Part shown: positions 21,582 through 33,440 of the stretch, piece by piece
How the letters are laid out: every line of letters begins with the position of its first letter
Numbering within the stretch: position 1 is the stretch's first letter
Assembly: GCA_963576565.1 (NCBI GenBank)
Contig: OY755044.1
Coordinates: forward strand, 45,369,235-45,433,234
Source of the DNA: Aspidapion aeneum
Taxonomy: Eukaryota; Arthropoda; Insecta; Coleoptera; Brentidae
DNA length: 64,000 nt
Direction: 5' to 3'
Notes under the pieces: model-generated
What the model was told of the DNA's origin: nothing
What the model saw: only the letters and a program-made list of their open reading frames with translations
The model's database searches: none
Translations under genes and position numbers: made by a program

Positions 21582-22493
21582 AAACCAAATAAATAAATAT
21601 TACCTACAAAATACTGAGATAGAACAAGTTAATATCATGAGAGACCTAGGAGTGTTTTTTGCAAAAGGATAAATCTTTACTTATCACATTACAAATATCA
21701 CTAATAGAGCCTTAAAAATGCTTGGCTTTATAAAACGTCATACAAAAGATTTCACAAACATTGATTCATTAAAAACATTATATTGCACTCTAGTGCGCTC
21801 CATACTTGAAAGCAACTCATCTGTTTGGTCTCCCTATCACTCTACTTACATATCAAAACTTGAAAAAGTCCAAAACAAATTTCTTAGATACATAGCTTTT
21901 AAACTCAGAATTCCTTTTGATAATATAGATTACACTGAACTTAGGGCACTTCTAAAGCTAGATACTTTGGATACTTTGGCTCAGAGAAGAACTGCAGCTG
22001 ATCAAATTTTTGTTTTCAAACTTATTAATGGTAAAGTGGACTGTGCAAGTCTGCTCTCATCACTTAGATTCTATGTACCTCCTCGCCTACTAAGAGATCC
22101 TCACTTCTTTGAAACAGAACAACATCGAACTCTTATGGGCAAAATAATCCAATCAATAGAATGATGCAAAATGCGAATAAATTAGAAGTAGACTTCTTCA
22201 ATACCTCATTATACACAATTAAAAAAATAACAAGAAATCATTGATAAAAAATCTAATCATATAAGTACCTGATTTAACAACATTAAAAATGTGATTTACT
22301 TAAAGTACCTTAATAATAATAATAATGATAAAAATAAAACTAAAACTATTATTATAACCTGATCATTAATGTAATGTAATACTAATATTTAATAGATATA
22401 AATTACTGGAATGTAAATAAGATTTAAGTAGAATATATTGTAAATTTTACCTTTCAAGTGGGGCAACCCGTTAATAAAACAGTAAAACAGTAA
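21582..22493 (+). mobile_element. 5'-truncated CR1/Jockey-like LINE fragment
   Basis: It interrupts the leader repeat at CTGAACC (left) and AACCGATCCC (right), with AACC shared. Its coding part is the C-terminal end of a LINE reverse transcriptase. It ends in AAAACAGTAAAACAGT, a short repeated tail of the kind found in CR1-group LINEs rather than poly(A). Confidence 0.75.
21620..22164 (+). pseudogene. LINE reverse transcriptase C-terminal domain fragment
   Basis: The frame 21718-22164 gives a 148-residue protein with LGFIKRHTKDF, LKTLYCTLVRSILE, VWSPYHSTYISKLEKVQNKFLR and RRTAADQIFVFKLING. This is the classic post-RT segment of CR1/Jockey-group ORF2. Just upstream, after a frameshift near 21658, MRDLGVFF continues the same domain. 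The catalytic RT motifs are not included, so it is a dead 3' fragment. Confidence 0.82.
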
Positions 22494-23105
22494 CCGATCC
22501 CAGTAAGTAACTCTACTCTAGATGCAATCGGATAGGTTCGGGAGATTTCGGGTATTATCGGAAACTATAGTTTTCCGATAATGTCCCGAAGATAAACACG
22601 TATCCGCAATCGACTAAAGTTGAAAGAATCGGGTTTTATCGGCTATTACGGTTATTCCGAGTCAACCCGAAGCAAAACACGTGGTTGATTCTCAAAATAA
22701 ACTAATTTAGAAAACACCTGTGACTCAAACGCGATCGGATTAAATCGGAAGAGTTCGGGTTTTATCAATAGCTATAGTTTTCCCGAACTGGCCCGAAGAA
22801 AAACACGTGCAGCAATCGGCTATACTCGGAAATTTTCGGGCTTTGTCTGTTATAACGGCGATTACGAGTCAATAGTAGTTAAATAAACGTTTAGAATCGA
22901 AATAGTTGGGGCTTTAAGTCAAAATTGAGGATTTTTCAATTACTTAGCGCAACGCAGAATCCTATTTTATAATCAAACAGACGGACTATTCTTTTTGACA
23001 GAATATCAATATATTATGATATGATAACGGCAATGTGTCAAATTAGAAACAGTGTAAAAGTGGTAATAACTTCCAACAAAATTTAACAAAAGGGGAAAAG
23101 AAGGA

Positions 23106-23117
23106 CGTTGGGCGCCA
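23106..23117 (-). promoter_or_regulatory. Gypsy primer-binding site
   Basis: On the minus strand TGGCGCCCAACG lies four bases inside the 5' LTR. TGGCGCC-type starts are typical of tRNA primer-binding sites in retroelements. The particular tRNA was not determined. Confidence 0.75.
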
Positions 23118-23384
23118 AATTTGTAAAGAGACCTAGTTCGGGGTTGCCAAACTTCGGTCTTTTACATTTGACACTCAATATTTCACCCTTTCGGACGGAA
23201 TCTTGGGCGCCACTCTAAGAAATAAGGGAGCTTAGAGCCTCCACCGGCCAGTACGACTAGCTTTTAGACAGTCGAGAAATCGGGTTCATGGAATGGTTGG
23301 AAAATTAATGTTTGGGCAATTTAACTAAAATGTACCACTTTTATTTGTCTAACATTGCTACAAGAATCAAATTTTAATAACTTT

Positions 23385-23388
<4 letters not shown>

Positions 23389-23427
<39 letters not shown>

Positions 23428-25212
23428 CGGTTTCACAACGTTCTACGTCTTCCGATACCCAATCTCCACTCGTTTCTGTTTGCCCATAATTCATCATCTA
23501 GGCCTCTTATTCTTATTTCACTATCTATTCCTTCTCTCCAGCTTCTCCTTGGTCTTCCTCGTTTTCTTCGGCCAGTTGGTTTCCATTGTAATATTTGTTT
23601 AGGTAGTCTTCCATCATCCATTCTTTGTACATGTCCGTACCACACCAGTTGTTTTGTTCTTATATCATCCACTAGAGTACGTTCACCCACTGTCATAATT
23701 TCTCTTATTCTTTGATTGGTAACTCTTTCTCTTTTTGATTTCCCTGCTGCTCTTCTCCAATAGTCCATCTCCGTAGCGGAAAGCATTTTTTCTGTTCTAT
23801 CTTTGATTGGCCATACTTCTGAGCCGTATGTAATAATACTTTTTACAATGGTGTTATATATAAGCTTTTTGTTATGTTTTGATATACTTTGGTCCCAAAT
23901 TATTCCATTTATTAAAGTTATTGCTTTTCTTCCTTGTACGTTTCTATCTTTTATAGCTTTGTCTAGTGTTCCGTCAGCTGTAATTTTTAACCCAAGTATT
24001 TATACTCATCACAGGACTGAATTCGCTGCCCAGTATTTAAGATTAGATCCTGTTTCGTTCCACCAATACACATATACTCTGTCTTATTGATATTAACCTC
24101 TAGTCCCCACTTATTGTACTCGTCTATTAGTTTTCGTGTCATATATTCGAGGTCGTCGTAATCCTGAGCCACCACTATCTGATCATCGGCGAAACAAAGA
24201 GTATACAAGGTGGTTTCATTCAACGGAATTCCCATGTTTTGGCATTTTCTCTTCCAGACTTTAAGGACCTGTTCCAAATATATCTTGAAGAGCGTAGGCG
24301 AGATACAGCAACCTTGTTTAAGACCTTTATTTACTAGAAAGCCTTTGGTTAGTTTTGCTTTTATTTTAACTTTTGCCTTACTATTGCGGTATAACTCTTT
24401 GATGGCCTTAATTAGTTGTACGCTTATGTTTGTCTTTTCCAACGCTTTCCAAAGTAGATTTAGTGGTATACTATCATATGCCTTCTGCAAATCTACGTAA
24501 AGCAGATGGAGCTCTTGTCCGTATGCCATTTTCTTTTCAATAACTTGGGTTATACAAAAGAGATGATCTGAAGTCGATCTACCCGCCCTGAAACCAGCTT
24601 GTTCTTCTGCCTCCATATCTTTATATTCGCTCTCCACTTTATTTCTTATTATTTTGCCATATATTCTGCTTAGCGTACTAGTTACAGATATACCTCTATA
24701 ATTGTCACATATATCTTTCCTTCCTTTTTTGTGTATTGTGGATATATATGACGTTTTCCACTCAGTTGGTACTACAGCTCCATTTAAATATCTTTGGAAA
24801 AGATTCCGTAATCTACAAAACAATTCTTCAGTGCCATATTTAATAAGTTCAGCTGGGATATTTCCGGGTCCGGCAGATTTACCGCTTTTTAAGGTTTTGC
24901 ACACGTTTTTGACCTCAGATATTGTGAGGGGTACTGGAGATCCCATCGTTCTAATGATATTGTCTCTTTCGTCTTCCTTGAATTCTGCTCTATCTTCAGT
25001 TAAAAGTTTTTTAAAATGCTCATCCCATTCTTTGTCTGGTATTGGTGAAATAATATCTCTGCATGTTTCTTTTTTGATCGATCTTATAGTTTTCCAGCTT
25101 TCGGTACTTCTCCTACCTCCTAAGTAAGAATCTATTTTCTGGCACTTTTGCATCCATGATTGATTCTTCTTATCACTGATCATTCTTCTCACCTTTGATT
25201 GCGCGATTTTGT
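23389..25212 (-). mobile_element. RTE-like LINE, 5'-truncated (copy B)
   Basis: TAACTTTCTTA flanks it on both sides (23378-23388 and 25213-25223), and the unbroken site is preserved in the other LTR at 12570-12580. The 3' end, at low coordinates, is a (TA)n run to 23422 instead of poly(A). The endonuclease part is missing. Copies at 41762-43226 and 35061-38181 are relatives. Confidence 0.92.
23433..25192 (-). pseudogene. RTE-like LINE ORF: reverse transcriptase and C-terminal domain
   Basis: Frame 25192-23987 holds most of the RT: KSGKSAGPGNIPAELIKYG, NYRGISVTSTLSRIYGK, EEQAGFRAGRST, LYVDLQKAYD, LKQGCCISPTLF and the catalytic FADD (around 24190). A one-base deletion near 23990 shifts to a second frame. 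That frame contains QLVWYGHVQRMDDGRLPKQ and GRRKRGRPRRSW, the conserved RTE-type C-terminal tail, ending at 23433. There are no other breaks. The upstream endonuclease is lost to 5' truncation, as is usual for LINE copies. Confidence 0.9.
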
Positions 25213-25470
25213 TAACTTTCTTACTCTAAACAAATTAAACAGGATTCCCATAGCACAGGCGGTTTCTTTGTCTTAATTTGACACAATTGAATACCTTTCA
25301 AAGTTCCAGCAAAGAACAATTCGATAATTCTTTCACGAAACGGTATATAACGGATTTACATGTCCGTTGGCTATTCTATATCTCAAATACCACTTTTATT
25401 ACTCGGTTTGGTCCTAGTTAAAATGTAGATTCTTTAGTCCGGGAATATGCTTAAAATCAACCCTGTATAA

Positions 25471-26520
25471 GACGCGTGCCTACCTGTATGGCATCCAAGG
25501 TAGGGGTCCGGGAAAACAGGGTGATTTGGGGAATTACCAACTTTGAAACCAACCCTAAAGAACGCGTGCCCGCCTGTATGGCATCCAAGACAGGGGTCCG
25601 GGATTAGAGTGGTTTGAGTCTAAGAAACGGGTTAAAGATGAAATGTGCAGTTTTCCTTCGAATTATCTTGTACCCAGGAGGAAAGTGCACATTGTCTTAA
25701 CCGGGCAAAATCAGGAAAAAGACGCGTGCCTACCTGTATGACATCCAAGGTAGGGGTCCGGGAAATATACCAATTTGAAATCAACCCTGGAAGACGCGTG
25801 CCTACCTGTATGGCATCCAAGGTAGGGGTCCGGGAAATCAGGGTGATTTGGGAAATTATCAATTTTGCAACCAACTCTAAAGAACGCCTGCCTACCTGTA
25901 TGGCATCCAAGATAGGGGTCCGGGATTAGAGTGGTTTTAGTTCAAGAAAACGGGTCTTAAGAATCTACAGATTACTTCTCCGTTTCATTATACGGAGCGG
26001 TGGTAAATTGCATCGTTTTCCAACCGGGATGTTAACTTTAAATCAACCCTACAAGACGCGTGCCTACCTGTATGGCATCCAAGGTAGGGGTCCGGGAGTA
26101 GGGTGATTTGGGGATTTACCAACTTTGGGACCAGCCCTAAGGAACGTGTGCCTACCTGTATGGCATCCAAGGTAGGGGTCCGGGAGTTAGGGTGGTTCGG
26201 GATTAGCAAAACGGGTCAAACTGGAAACTACAATTTTCCTTTTGCTCAAGCCTATTTACACCAGCTAGGAAATTGCATTTTCTCTGGACCGGAAAATAAT
26301 TAAAAAATCAACAAGACGCGTGCCTACCTGTATGGCATCCAAGGTAGGGGTCCGGGAAATATACCAATTTGAAATCAACCCTGGAAGACGCGTGCCTACC
26401 TGTATGGCATCCAAGGTAGGGGTCCGGGAAATCAGGGTGATTTGGGGAAATCTACCAACTTTGGAATCAGCTCTAAAGAACGCGTGCCTGCCTGTATGGC
26501 CTCCAAGGCAGGGGTCCGGG
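25471..26520. repeat. Hairpin motif array, second LTR copy
   Basis: This is the counterpart of 12831-13878 and has the same ten units. The last unit (about 26487) keeps the compensated CCTGCCT/AGGCAGG arms. The fifth is less decayed than in the other LTR (CCTACCT with AGATAGG). Confidence 0.86.
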
Positions 26521-26798
26521 ATTAGAGAGATTCGAATTTAATAAAAGGGGTTAGAAAAACCGTCTGCAATTTACCCAGCAAAAGAAAAACATTTTTGTAT
26601 TAAATATAAAGAACAGCGTAAAATAAATACTTAAAAATAGCCTACGCACTTACCACTGACAGTCTCGGTACCGGTGCACTAGAAATATCGCGAGTTTAGT
26701 TTTAGCACTTCTTGCTACGGCGGTTCGGTTAATAAAAAAGGGTCGAACACGATGTGTCGATTGCTTAAATTGCCTCTGTTCGGAAGTGCTCGTTTTTC

Positions 26799-27310
26799 AG
26801 AGGTGGGAGGCCAAAGAAAACCGATCACTTCCGAAAGGCTTCGACTAACCCCCACGAAATCAGAGGTGGGAGGCCGAAGCAAACCGATCCTTTCCGTATG
26901 GCTCCGACTAACCCCACGACATTAGAGGTGGGGAACCGAAGAAAGCCGATTATTTCCGAATGGTTCCGACTAACTTCCACGACATTAGAGGTGGGGAACC
27001 GAAGAAAGCCGATCATTTCCGAATGGTTCCGACTAACTTCCACGACATTAGAGGTGAGGAACCGAAGGAAGCCGATCATTTCCGAATGGCTCCGACTAAC
27101 CCCACGACATTAGAGGTGGGGAACCGAAGGGAGCCGATTATTTCCGAATGGTTCCGACTAATTTCCACGACATTAGAGGTGGGAACCAAAGAATGCCGAT
27201 CATTTCCGAATGATTTCGACTAACCCCCACGAAGGGATTAGACAGTAGAGGTGGGGATCAAAGAAAACCTATCATTTCCGAATGATCCCGACAACCTACG
27301 AATATCCCCC
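26799..27310. repeat. Eight tandem 62-bp units, second LTR copy
   Basis: Same array as 14158-14613 with one additional unit around 26985-27047. It shows that unit number changes after or during transposition. Confidence 0.83.
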
Positions 27311-27463
27311 ACGGCATCTAGAGTCAATAACTTATAATTTCTACTCACGGCCGATGGATTACGACAAATTAGACCTGCCCATGCTTTAGGAGACCTGTAC
27401 AACAACTTAACCTAAATTACCCCGACCTAACAAAGATAGAAATTAGTAACTTCGTTACAGATT

Positions 27464-27739
27464 GATGTGTTCCATATCATTTCGATATTTAAAACAATTT
27501 TCATCAATTGCGATATATTAGTGCATATTTTCGACAATTCGTAATTTTTCTATATCAGAAGCATTAATTTAGGGTTAATTGTATGTTTACCGACATTTCT
27601 GTGATTAGATGTGTTCCATATCATTTCGATATTTAAAACAATTTTCATCAATTGCGATAAATTAGTGCATATTTTCGACAATTCGTCATTTTTCTATTTC
27701 AGAAGCATTAATTTAGCGTTAATTGTATATTTACCGACA
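27464..27739 (+). repeat. Two tandem 144-bp units in the BEL copy 2 leader
   Basis: GATGTGTTCCATATC starts at 27464 and again at 27608, and both units run through GCATTAATTTAG and TTTACCGACA. The array ends 26 bp before the gag start. A third partial match (CATTTCTGTGA) ends the leader piece at 12313. Confidence 0.85.
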
Positions 27740-27765
27740 ATTTCGTCATTTCAAAGGTAAAAATC

Positions 27766-29151
27766 ATGTCTATCAAAAAAGCCGTGCAAAAATACAAGGG
27801 TTTTTTATCTGCGATCACCGAGTGTTATGTGTTTTCACAAACCGCGGCAACGGACGCAAAAGCGAGAAACGAGTTTCAAGTGAGGTATTCCGATTTGGAT
27901 GAAACCTTCGATAAATGCATGTTGGCACATAATGATGTCATTATGTTGATAGACGACTCGGACGATGAGGAGTTTAAAACGCAAGATGCGATCCTTTCAG
28001 AAGCTGGTAAATATTTTTATGCGTGTAAGGGGGTTTACTCTGAAATATTTCCGGTTGAGGCTCCATCCTTTTCGGGATCATATGTTCGACAAAACGAAAC
28101 TCCAAAACTCAAAGAGTTAGGTATTCCCATATTTCGAGGTGATAAAAAATTATGGCCAAGCTTTTTCGATCTTTTTAATAACATTATAGATCAAAATCAA
28201 AGTCTAAGTAACGTTCGAAAACTTCAATATTTATTTTCATATCTCGAGGATGAGCCTTTAAAATTGATATCAGGGATTAGCTTATCTGATCAAAATTATA
28301 AAATTGCTTACGACAAATTAGTCAATAGATATCAAAACAAGCGAGACCTCGCAAATGATGCTTTAAGCACAATTATGAACTATACATTAAAAAACAAGTC
28401 AGCTAAAGAATTGCGTAATTTAATTGACACCTTTTCCGAATCCCTAGAAATTTTAAAATCACTTAGCTTTGACGTTGACAGTTGGGACTTTATTATTTTT
28501 TTCATTCTGTTAGAAAAATTGGATATTCCGACGCGTTCAAATTTCGAAATGAGTCACGCCAATACTAATACCGAAATTCCCACTTTTCAGTCACTTTTTT
28601 AATTTCTAGAAAAAAGATGTAAAGTTTTGGAATCACTTCCTCAATCAACAGCACCCAAAAAGGTGCCCACCTATCAAAAATCAAATTCTATGCAAAATCA
28701 GTTTGGGCAAAAGCCTACCTATAAATCATCCAATTCGCCATTTATAGGACTGGCTGGCACCTCAACTAATTCAAGTACGGGAATAAAATGTTTCTGGTGT
28801 AATCAAGGTCACGTGCTTTCGAAATGTCAAACATTTCTTGACCTCTCGCCTATCGAGCGCCTATCTTTCGTCAAGCAGAAAAAATTATGTCTAGCGTGTT
28901 TTCATCCCTCGCATGGGGTAGACACGTGCAAATCAAAATATTCATGCAGGACTTGCAATAGTAAAAGGCACCACACTTTAACTCATATCTTAGAAACTAA
29001 TAAAGAGTCTGGAAGCCAAGATACTAGTCCTGTCATTCACACACCACCTGTCAATAATCTTCATGTGTCATTAAATACCTCAGGACCTTCAGGTACCTTT
29101 CTTTTATGCACCGCCATAATAGATGTTATGGACGGTTGCGGAAATTTTTAA
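27766..29151 (+). pseudogene. BEL copy 2 gag region with an in-frame stop
   Basis: Gag forms the retrotransposon particle. The ATG at 27766 follows the leader repeats. Frame 27766-28602 has the N-terminal helical gag region, with LGIPIFRGDKKLWPSFFDLF typical of BEL/Pao. A TAA at 28600-28602 interrupts it, and the same phase stays open in 28603-29148. That part contains Cys/His knuckles: CFWCNQGHVLSKC near 28790, then CLACFHPSHGVDTC and CRTCNSKRHH. A second TAA at 29149-29151 lies just before the protease. No frameshift is needed, so only point changes broke this part. Confidence 0.9.
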
Positions 29152-32100
29152 CCTGTAAGGGCACTGCTTGATTCTGGATCACAGACAGGATTCATCAGTG
29201 AAAAGTGTATTCAGCATCTTAATGTTCCTAGGCGAAGTTACACCACTGAAATATTCGGATTAAATCAAATGTCTTCTCTTACTTCCAAAGGGCTCGTTCA
29301 ATGTCACATTAAGCCACAAGGACAGGTCACTCCTTTACTTAATTTCGAAGCAATTGTTATTCCACAACTATGTTCCAATATGCCTACATTCACTTTGAAC
29401 GATAATCAGTGGAAATACTTGGAAAACCTTAAACAACCAAAAGTCGACGTATCATGTTTTTTGGCACATCATTGCGTACTAAAGCCGGAAAGCTTAAGTA
29501 CAAAATTAAGGGTAGTCTGGGATTGTTCGGCAGTCACCCCAAAGAATATTAGTCTCAATGACACGTTGTTATCTGGACCGAAACTTCAAAAGGATATTGC
29601 TTCTTTACTCCTTACGTTTCGTCTTAATCCTATTGCCTACATTGCTGATATCAAACAGATGTTCCATCAAGTCCTTATCAATCCTTATCACCGTCCTTAT
29701 CAAAGGATATTGTGGAGGTTTTCTCCACAGGACACACTTTCAGTGTGGGAACTTTCTACTGTCACTTTTGGCATGACATGCTCACCTTTTCTAGCCTTGC
29801 GTACATTAAATGAGTTGGCAGAGAGAGAAAAGGAACGTTTTCCTATGGCTAGCACTGTTCTGAAAACGTCAATTTACATCGACCATATCTTGGGAACTAG
29901 CCCTTCGCTTTCTGAAGCTCTTTTTCTTCAAACGGAACTCAATAATTTGTTGAAGTCGGGAGGATTTGAACTTAAAAAATGGGCAAGCAATTGTCCTGAG
30001 TTATTGGCAACATTGCCAGAATCCGATCGTCAAATGCCTCTCTCTTTTGACAATGATGAACCACACTTTATCAAAGTTTTAGGCCTTCAATGGCATCCAA
30101 AAAACGACATTTTTTATTATCAATGCCGAATGAAGGACAAGCTCCCAACTAAACGTTCTATTTTATCTATCATAGGAACAATCTTCGATCCCTTAGGTTT
30201 TCTTTGTCCCTTGTTGCTACAAGCAAAATTTATTTTGCAACAGTTGTGGATATCGAAAATAGGCAGGGACGAAGAACCAGATTCTTCTATCATCGACTCT
30301 TGGAACAAACTTCGTTCTGAATTCCCGCTTCTTTCCAATTTTCAATTACCCCGACAAATCAAACTGTCAAAAACCAATACCTGTCAAATCTTCGGCTTCT
30401 GTGACGCTTCAATTCGAGGTTACGCAGGCGTCGTATATTTTCGTGTAGAAGAGGAAAGCAATATATCTATTTCTCTCATATCTGCAAAATCTAGGGTCGC
30501 GCCTATAAAGTCACAAACTTTCGCTAGGCTAGAACTCCTAGGCGCATTTCTTTTAAGCGATTTAATTGACTTCGTCTTATCTAGCTATGAAGGAAAAATA
30601 ACTTTTACAAATATCGTTACTTTTTGCGATTCGCAAGTCGTATTGCATTATCTTTCATCCCCTCCTAATCGCTGGCAAACCTTTGTTGGAAATCGTGTCA
30701 GTAGAATCCAAGAAATCATTCCCTCAAGCTCATGGCGCTACATTCCTTCTGCTTTAAATGCAGCCGATATTGCGTCACGAGGGGCCACCCCTTCACAGCT
30801 CATGCCACATGACATGTGGTGGAACGCACCGTCGTTTTTGTGGTCTCTCGAAAACGAATGGCCCGATTTTCATAAATCAAAAATGCCGATTGATTTCGGA
30901 GATATTAATCTGGAGGAAAAGCCAAAGGTCTGTTGCAATGCGATAATTGACGTTAACTTCTTAGATCAGCTTCTTATCAAATATTCATCTATATCAAAAA
31001 TTCAACGTATCATTTGTTATGTCCTTTGAATAGTTAACTTTTTTCAAAACCATTCCTATCAAAAACCCACTAAGCCGCCGGACCAAAAAGTTATTTTTGA
31101 GAATATTGTTTTTCCTACCACCGGTGAGATGCAAAGTGCGTTATACCTTCTTATCAAACGCGTTCAAGGTTCTTGTTTTTCTGAGCTTTTTTCCGCGTTA
31201 TCTAAGGATAAACCAATACCGAAACCTTGTCGAAAACTTTCACCTTTTCTTGATGAAAATAATATCATTAGAGTCGGTGGCAGATTACAAAAATCTGACC
31301 TTTTGTCTTATTCTGCAATCCCCGTCTTACTTTCGAGTAACCATCGTTTAACTACTCTTCTCATCGAGTTCGCTCATCGACAATACCTTCATCCTGGGTT
31401 TAAAACATTACATAATCTGCTTTTACAGCAATTTTGGATATTATCTGCCAGACGGGCAATTCAAAGAACCATATCGAAGTGCTTGCAATGTTTTAGAATC
31501 AACCCTAAACCCTATCGACCGCCCATAATGAGTTCACTTCCCGGTCATCGAATCAATCAACTTAAACCTTTTTCGAGTGTAGCTATCGACTTTTGTGGAC
31601 CTTTCTTTGTGATTCCTCATCGTTACCGTGGTTGTAAAGCTTTCAAATCGTATGTCTGTGTGTTTGTCTGTACGGCCACACATTGCGTGCATTTGGAATT
31701 AATCATGGAACTGTCCACCGAAGGGTTTGTAGGTGCATTCCATCGATTCGTTTCCAGACGTGGAAGGGTGACGCAATGCTGGTCAGATCAGGGCAGTAAT
31801 TTTATAGGGTTTCGTAACCAATTACTTGATTACGCAAGAAGTGCGTCTACCAGACTTTCTATTCGTTGGCATCTGGGACCTCCTCTCAGTCCACATTTCA
31901 ATGGCCTGGCAGAAGCTGGCGTCAAAAGTTTTAAAACTCACTTTGTTCGAGTAGTCGGCGACCAGAAGTTGTCCATCATGGAAATGTCCACCCTTACATG
32001 TCGCATAGAAGCCGTACTTAATAGTCGCCCTTTATCTCCTGCCTCTTCAGACCCACACGATCTTCAACCTCTTACCCCTGGGCATTTTTTGACCCTTGAA

Positions 32101-32451
32101 CCCCTTAACTCAGAAATTCCGGAGTCAGATTTGTCCGAGGTTCCCCTAAATCGGCTCTCGAGATGGCAACTAATCCAAAAACTACATAATGATTATTGGA
32201 AACGGTATTCTGTAGAGTATTTGCATACGCTACAACAGCGACACAAGTAAACTGATTCGTCCCCAAATATCAAATTAAATGATTTGGTTATCATAACGAG
32301 TGATCACATCCAATCACCTTTGAAATGGCCAGTCGGTCGGGTTCTCGAATTGCATCCCGGCGGAGACGGTCAAGTGCGTCTAGCGACGGTACGAACGGCT
32401 ACCGGTGTTTACAAGCGGCCAGTTGTAAAACTGTGCCTCTTGCCAAATTAA
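29152..32451 (+). pseudogene. BEL copy 2 pol with stops, deletion and altered RT active site
   Basis: The phase continues from gag. The aspartic protease LLDSGSQTGF is at about 29167. Near 29440 the sequence jumps from a protease-side segment to QPKVDVSC of the RT, so the linker present at 2-371 in copy 1 is deleted. The RT active site reads YIDH near 29880 instead of YIDD, so the enzyme would be dead even without stops. RNase H and integrase follow, with motifs as in copy 1. In-frame stops occur at 31027-31029 (TGA) and 32248-32250 (TAA). A 3-bp deletion near 31317 keeps the frame. The normal stop is at 32449-32451. Confidence 0.92.
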
Positions 32452-32687
32452 AACTAATTTTCATTTTTCTACCTATTACCGGGTATTACAATAGGCTTTT
32501 CTTTATTTTTATTTTTTTTTTGAATTTTTGTTTGTTTGTTTTGCCTTTTTCGGGTTTTCGTTATCTCTAAATAAACTTACGCTACTTATCTGTTTTTCAT
32601 TCATTTATATTTATCGGTCGATCATTTTTCTTATATCTATATCTGTCCGGCTGATATTCTAAAATTGTGTGTTTTCGACGGCAGTTA

Positions 32688-33149
32688 TGTTAGCTCCCGC
32701 TAAATTTCGCGGTTGTTTGTAAATTTTAAAACCAGACAAATGGATGACGGACAGAGTACATTTTTCGCGCATTGGACATGCGCACCAAGAATCGGGGAGA
32801 TCCTTTTCTACCGCCTCGAGAAAATGGCGTGTTAATTTCTTTCTCCAACTATTACATATTTCTACACTTGAAAGTGCTCGATTTTGGTGTACTGAAGAAT
32901 AGAACCGGAAACTTCAGCCCTTCAGCTACTTGGTGCCATCATTAGATCCAGAAAGGGGCCCCTGGAACGTGGAGAAATTGGCTGCAAACTGTGAGTACTT
33001 TGTTTCTGATTTCCGTTGTGTGGTACCAGCAATTAACTATGGACCTTTTGATTATTTCGTGATTACATATCAATATATTTATGTTTGTTCGCGCTTTAAA
33101 AATATATACAGTCCACTGCAGTTATCGTTTTTCTAACTGCGGGCAAACA
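32688..33149 (+). repeat. BEL copy 2 3' LTR
   Basis: This 462-bp LTR begins TGTTAGCTCCC and ends GGGCAAACA, followed by GTCCCC. It is nearly identical to the 5' LTR except for the block deleted there, and more diverged from the copy 1 LTR. Confidence 0.93.
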
Positions 33150-33440
33150 GTCCCCTCCCCTATACATGTAAAGTTATTTTAAAGTAACATTGCCAACTTC
33201 TAGTAATGCTGGAGAGCTGAGCTTTAGCAGACTGATAGGAAATATGGGAAACTATGGGAAAAAATTTAAAGACCCCAAAATTTTAATTTGCTTCTCTTTC
33301 CTACAAATGTAAAATTGGAAGGAAATTAAAAAACTTCAAAATTTTAGTTTCCATTCCCTATAAGTGTAGAATTTTTATTTGCCTTTAGTACTTACATAAG
33401 AAAAATGCTCCAAAACTTAGGATAGTTATTTAAAAATAAA
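33150..33440. repeat. Right part of the interrupted tandem repeat array
   Basis: Units contain CC(T)ACAAATGTAAA, GCCAACTTCTAG, GAGCTGAGCTTTAGCAG and CCCCAAAATTTTAATTTG, repeated with drift near 33163, 33303 and 33359. Related units reappear at 34978-35060 and 38182-38285 around the RTE-like LINE. Confidence 0.6.

Larger units (their letters stand above)
20939..22860. repeat. Tandem 321-bp repeats in the gypsy leader
   Basis: Units start CGATCCCAG at 20939 and 21260, and a third resumes near 22494 after a LINE insertion. They share ATGCAATCGGATAGGTT, TTTCCGA and AACACGTGGTTGATTCT. With the rest of the 20645-23121 region they form a long untranslated leader of about 2.5 kb (1.6 kb without the LINE). 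Open frames at 20966 and 21287 are the same segment of two units and not genes. Confidence 0.85.
12314..27459 (-). mobile_element. Ty3/gypsy LTR retrotransposon with two nested LINE insertions
   Basis: Long LTRs (12314-14760 and 23122-27459) with TGTAA/TTACA ends flank gag and pol read on the minus strand. A primer-binding site at 23117-23106 and a purine tract at 14772-14761 confirm the orientation. The flanks GAAT (left) and GATT (right) look like a 4-bp target duplication with one change. No env-like frame is present. A CR1/Jockey-like fragment (21582-22493) lies in the leader and an RTE-like LINE (23389-25212) in the 5' LTR. Gag and pol carry frameshifts and a stop. Confidence 0.93.
23122..27459 (-). 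repeat. Gypsy 5' LTR carrying a nested LINE
   Basis: It has the same ends as the 3' LTR. Without the LINE at 23389-25212 and one copy of its 11-bp duplication it is about 2.5 kb. It has one 62-bp unit more than the other LTR. The LTRs' close similarity suggests a fairly recent insertion. Confidence 0.92.
11722..33149 (+). mobile_element. BEL/Pao retrotransposon, copy 2 (split by a nested gypsy element)
   Basis: The 5' LTR is at 11722-12066 and the 3' LTR at 32688-33149. GTCCCC sits directly outside both ends (11716-11721 and 33150-33155), marking one insertion. The leader is at 12067-12313 and resumes at 27460; gag and pol follow at 27766-32451. Between the leader parts lies a 15.1-kb minus-strand gypsy element. 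The BEL copy is dead: four in-frame stops, a large deletion between protease and reverse transcriptase, and a changed RT active site. Confidence 0.92.
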
